A stretch of DNA of 64,000 bases, from contig NC_015856.1 in NCBI RefSeq assembly GCF_000221045.1, forward strand, positions 1,240,001-1,304,000. The letters run 5' to 3'. Source of the stretch: Collimonas fungivorans Ter331 (GTDB lineage Bacteria; Pseudomonadota; Gammaproteobacteria; Burkholderiales; Burkholderiaceae_D). Below the pieces are notes generated by a model, which worked only from the letters and a program-made list of their open reading frames with translations, was not told the DNA's origin and searched no databases. The translations under genes and the position numbers were made by a program. Shown here in pieces: positions 61,646-64,000 of this stretch (within the stretch, counting starts at the first letter, position 1; each line of letters begins with the position of its first letter).

Positions 61646-62788
61646 ATGAACCATCGGATTAAAGACATCGAATTATTGCGCGGGATCGCCGTGCTTTTTG
61701 TGTTGTTCGAGCATACGCGGTTCAATTTGATCGGACAGCCAAGCGAAGTTCTTGACTATGTCTATCGTCATTTTGGATTCTGGACCGGGGTCGATTTGTT
61801 TTTTGCGATTTCCGGTTTCGTTATCGCCAGGGACTTGATTCCGCGGCTCAACCGGAGCGCAAGCCGGCAGGAATTTTTTGCGGTGGCGGCTAAATTTTGG
61901 ATCAGGCGCGCTTGGCGTCTGTGGCCTTCCGCATGGCTCTGGCTGGCGCTATTGTTGCTGGCGGCGGTGGCTTTCAGGAAATCGGGCATATTCGGCTCGC
62001 TGCAGGCAAACCTGGACGGCAGCCTTGCAGGGATTTTGAACTATGCAAATTTCCGCCTCGCCTTCAAGTTCGGCCGCGAAGAACTCGGTCCGGCTTTTCC
62101 GTATTGGAGCCTGTCTCTGGAAGAGCAGTTTTACCTGTTGTTGCCAGTTGTGGCTTTCATCTGTCGCCGCTGGATTTCCGGTGTATTGATTGTCCTGGTA
62201 GCGTTGCAGTTTTTTGCATCTCGCCATCAGTCGTTGTTGCTGATGAATACGCGATCCGATGCGCTGCTGCTGGGCGTGCTGCTGGCAATATGGAGCAAGC
62301 ACGGCAGTTATCGCTGGCTGGAGCCGGTTTTTCTCAAACAGCACAACTGGATGCGTTCTGTTTTCCTGGTGATTTTGGCAGCCGGCCTGGCTGTAACCGG
62401 AGCGGAGCAGCATCAGGATTTTCGCTACTGGGTGGGTTTCGTCGCCTTGCTCTCGATCGTACTGGTTTGGATTGCCTCCTACGATGCAGATTACCTGATG
62501 GCTGACAATCCAGCGAAGCGCGTGCTGCTATGGATAGGCAGTCGTTCCTATGCCTTGTATCTGACACATATGCCGGCCTATCTCATGAGCCGCCAGATCT
62601 GGTACTGGATCGCCCCTATGGATACCGTTTTTGACCAAACCTACAACGCCAGGCTGGTATTGACGGCCCTGGTGCTGCTGCTGGCATTCAGCGAACTTAA
62701 TTACCGTTTTATTGAAGTCCCCCTGCGTGCACGCGGCAAACGAATTGTCGACCAGATGGGCAAGCCCCAGTTCCAGTTCCAGACGTAG
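61646..62788 (+). CDS. Acyltransferase 3 family membrane protein
   Basis: Predicted O-acyltransferase (e.g. acetyl transfer to a surface glycan). The 380-residue product has about ten hydrophobic segments and the family landmarks: IKDIELLRGIAVLFVLFEHTRF (catalytic His ~23), GVDLFFAISGFVIARDL (~49), and WSLSLEEQFYLLLPV (~153). It lies in the polysaccharide locus and probably decorates the glycan built by the glycosyltransferases. Confidence 0.92.
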   Translation: MNHRIKDIELLRGIAVLFVLFEHTRFNLIGQPSEVLDYVYRHFGFWTGVDLFFAISGFVIARDLIPRLNRSASRQEFFAVAAKFWIRRAWRLWPSAWLWLALLLLAAVAFRKSGIFGSLQANLDGSLAGILNYANFRLAFKFGREELGPAFPYWSLSLEEQFYLLLPVVAFICRRWISGVLIVLVALQFFASRHQSLLLMNTRSDALLLGVLLAIWSKHGSYRWLEPVFLKQHNWMRSVFLVILAAGLAVTGAEQHQDFRYWVGFVALLSIVLVWIASYDADYLMADNPAKRVLLWIGSRSYALYLTHMPAYLMSRQIWYWIAPMDTVFDQTYNARLVLTALVLLLAFSELNYRFIEVPLRARGKRIVDQMGKPQFQFQT

Positions 62789-62837
62789 TTCACTTGCATC
62801 AGGAAGCATCCATCGATAACAGTGAAAGCAAAATAGT

Positions 62838-63698
62838 ATGCGAGACATGTTCAAAAAGTTTTTTGGCGTTCGAAAAACGGAAACGGTGGTTCCTGTGACG
62901 CCGGCCCCTGCACCGGCACCAACGGTATCGGTTCCGGCGCCGGCCGCCGCGATCGATTCCTTCCATATAGGCTTGCGTGATGCCTTGGCCAGCGGATGGT
63001 ACCTGCATAAAAGCAGCGAACTGTATCGCGGCTTTTTTATCAGCGCCGAAGATGTGGTGCTCGATATCGGCTGCGGCGATGGCGGTAATTCGCTGTTCTG
63101 CGCCAACCACGGCGCGCACGTGATCGTCGCCGACATCGATGCGGACAAGGTGGAATCCACCATACAGCGTCTGGCGCAAACGCCAGCGCGGCTGGTGCAA
63201 GGGTTGGTGGGCGACGCTAATCCCTTGTTGCTGGATGATGGCATAGCGACCACGGTGATCTGCATGGAAGTACTGGAGCACGTCGACGATACCGCGCAGT
63301 TTTTGAGTGAACTGGCCAGGGTTGGCAAATCGGGCGCGCAATACCTGCTGTCGGTGCCGGATCCGGTGCAAGAGACTTTGCAGAAGGGCGTGGCGCCGGC
63401 TTCGTATTTCGAGAAGCCGAACCATATCCGCATCATCCAGCGCGATGAATTTGAAAAGATGGTGACAGACGCCGGCCTGGTGATCGAAAGGCACGAATAC
63501 TATGGCTTCTACTGGTCAGTCTGGTGGCTGTTTTTCTGGATATGCAAAGTCGACCTGAACAATGCCAGCCATCCCTTGCTGGATAACTGGGCAAAAACCT
63601 GGGAAGCGCTGATGGACACGCCGAATGGCGAACAGGTGAGGCAGGCATTGAACGATTTCATGCCGAAAAGCCAGGTCATCATTGCGCGCAAGCCGTGA
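62838..63698 (+). CDS. Class I SAM-dependent methyltransferase
   Basis: The 286-residue product has motif I VVLDIGCGDGGNS (~74), HVIVADIDADKV (~94), and VICMEVLEHVDDTAQFLSEL (~140). The N-terminal ~35 residues are a Pro/Ala/Val-rich linker. Residues ~220-240 (YYGFYWSVWWLFFWICKVDL) are strongly aromatic and hydrophobic and may touch the membrane. The substrate is probably a sugar of the surface glycan or a lipid-linked intermediate. Confidence 0.88.
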   Translation: MRDMFKKFFGVRKTETVVPVTPAPAPAPTVSVPAPAAAIDSFHIGLRDALASGWYLHKSSELYRGFFISAEDVVLDIGCGDGGNSLFCANHGAHVIVADIDADKVESTIQRLAQTPARLVQGLVGDANPLLLDDGIATTVICMEVLEHVDDTAQFLSELARVGKSGAQYLLSVPDPVQETLQKGVAPASYFEKPNHIRIIQRDEFEKMVTDAGLVIERHEYYGFYWSVWWLFFWICKVDLNNASHPLLDNWAKTWEALMDTPNGEQVRQALNDFMPKSQVIIARKP

Positions 63699-63741
63699 CC
63701 GAAAGCAGGGCATCGGGCGTACAGCAAAGGAGCGGTTGCAT

Positions 63742-64000
63742 ATGAAACGACTATTTGTTACCGGGCAATCAGGGTTTGTCGGCCTTGCTTTTGAACGCAT
63801 GCGCGGGCATATCGCCGCTGCGCATGGCTGGGAACTGGTATCGGCCGATAATCCGTATGACTTGCTGGAGCCGGCAGCTTTGGACCTGGCAATCCGGCAG
63901 GCGCGTCCGGATGCCGTGATCCATCTTGCCGGACAAACCTTTATCCCGGAAGCTTTCCGCGATCCGGCGCATACCCTGGACGTCAATCTGAAAGGAACGC
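63742..64000 (+). CDS. rmd: GDP-4-dehydro-6-deoxy-D-mannose reductase (Rmd), 5' part
   Basis: Short-chain dehydrogenase/epimerase that makes GDP-D-rhamnose. Only the first 86 residues lie in the window: MKRLFVTGQSGFVGLAFERM (NAD(P) motif), then YDLLEPAALDLAI and DAVIHLAGQTFIPEAFRDPAHTLDVNLKGT. The GQTFxPEAFRDPxxTLxxNLxGT string is typical of Rmd rather than Gmd or GalE. AAAGGAGCGG is the ribosome binding site. It marks the glycan as one likely to contain D-rhamnose. Confidence 0.85.
   Translation, partial: MKRLFVTGQSGFVGLAFERMRGHIAAAHGWELVSADNPYDLLEPAALDLAIRQARPDAVIHLAGQTFIPEAFRDPAHTLDVNLKGT

Noticed and set aside
1-64000. CRISPR array, rRNA operon, prophage or integrase
   Set aside because: I found no regularly spaced direct repeats, no rRNA sequence, and no intact phage or integrase genes.

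Overview
The window looks like the chromosome of a Burkholderiales bacterium of the Oxalobacteraceae, most likely Collimonas. I infer this from the gene content and order, above all a caryoynencin/collimonin-type polyyne cluster, plus a type VI secretion (T6SS) effector island and catabolism of a fungal polyol. No 16S gene or other phylogenetic marker is present, so the genus is an inference.

Layout. 1-9.5 kb is mainly housekeeping: the 3' part of pepN, fbp, a small unknown gene, a DUF2726 protein, a membrane diguanylate cyclase, a MazG-like pyrophosphohydrolase, a MerR regulator divergent from an Old Yellow Enzyme (with a clear MerR-type promoter), a PhzF-like protein, and a chimeric scar of an aldehyde dehydrogenase joined to an AraC regulator. 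9.8-19.9 kb is a T6SS island: vgrG, a DUF4123 adaptor, a 970-residue metallophosphoesterase (likely effector), two paralogous Tat-type lipoproteins (likely immunity proteins), two small membrane proteins, PAAR, and a strong terminator.

20.0-27.7 kb (minus strand) is a polyyne operon: fatty acyl-AMP ligase, two desaturases, ACP, a third desaturase, alpha/beta hydrolase, rubredoxin, a decayed gene and a second hydrolase. Directly upstream on the same strand, 27.9-35.7 kb holds a second lipid-type biosynthetic operon: small protein, ketosynthase, flavin enzyme, small ACP-sized ORF, desaturase, Rieske oxygenase, unknown protein, exporter. I cannot match this operon to a known product; it is the best candidate for something undescribed. 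35.7-42.1 kb is more AT-rich and bounded by IS5 and IS3 remnants; it carries a LysR regulator, two transporters and a further desaturase, and is followed by tRNA-Thr(CGT).

42.7-52.2 kb is an ABC uptake and catabolic operon for a pentitol, probably D-arabitol (D-arabinitol dehydrogenase, xylulokinase, SmoEFGK-type transporter), divergent from a SorC/DeoR-type regulator. 52.3-54.7 kb is feoA-feoB plus a Cys-rich membrane protein behind a Fur box. 55.0-57.4 kb has an orphan periplasmic binding protein and an aldehyde dehydrogenase pseudogene. 57.6 kb to the end starts a surface-polysaccharide locus: a stand-alone transposase-like N-terminal domain protein, two paralogous glycosyltransferases, an acyltransferase, a methyltransferase, and the start of a GDP-rhamnose synthesis gene (rmd).

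Together the window suits a bacterium that lives on or against fungi and other microbes: antifungal polyyne synthesis and export, contact-dependent killing, and use of a polyol common in fungi. All similarity calls come from motif recognition by eye; no database search was run.
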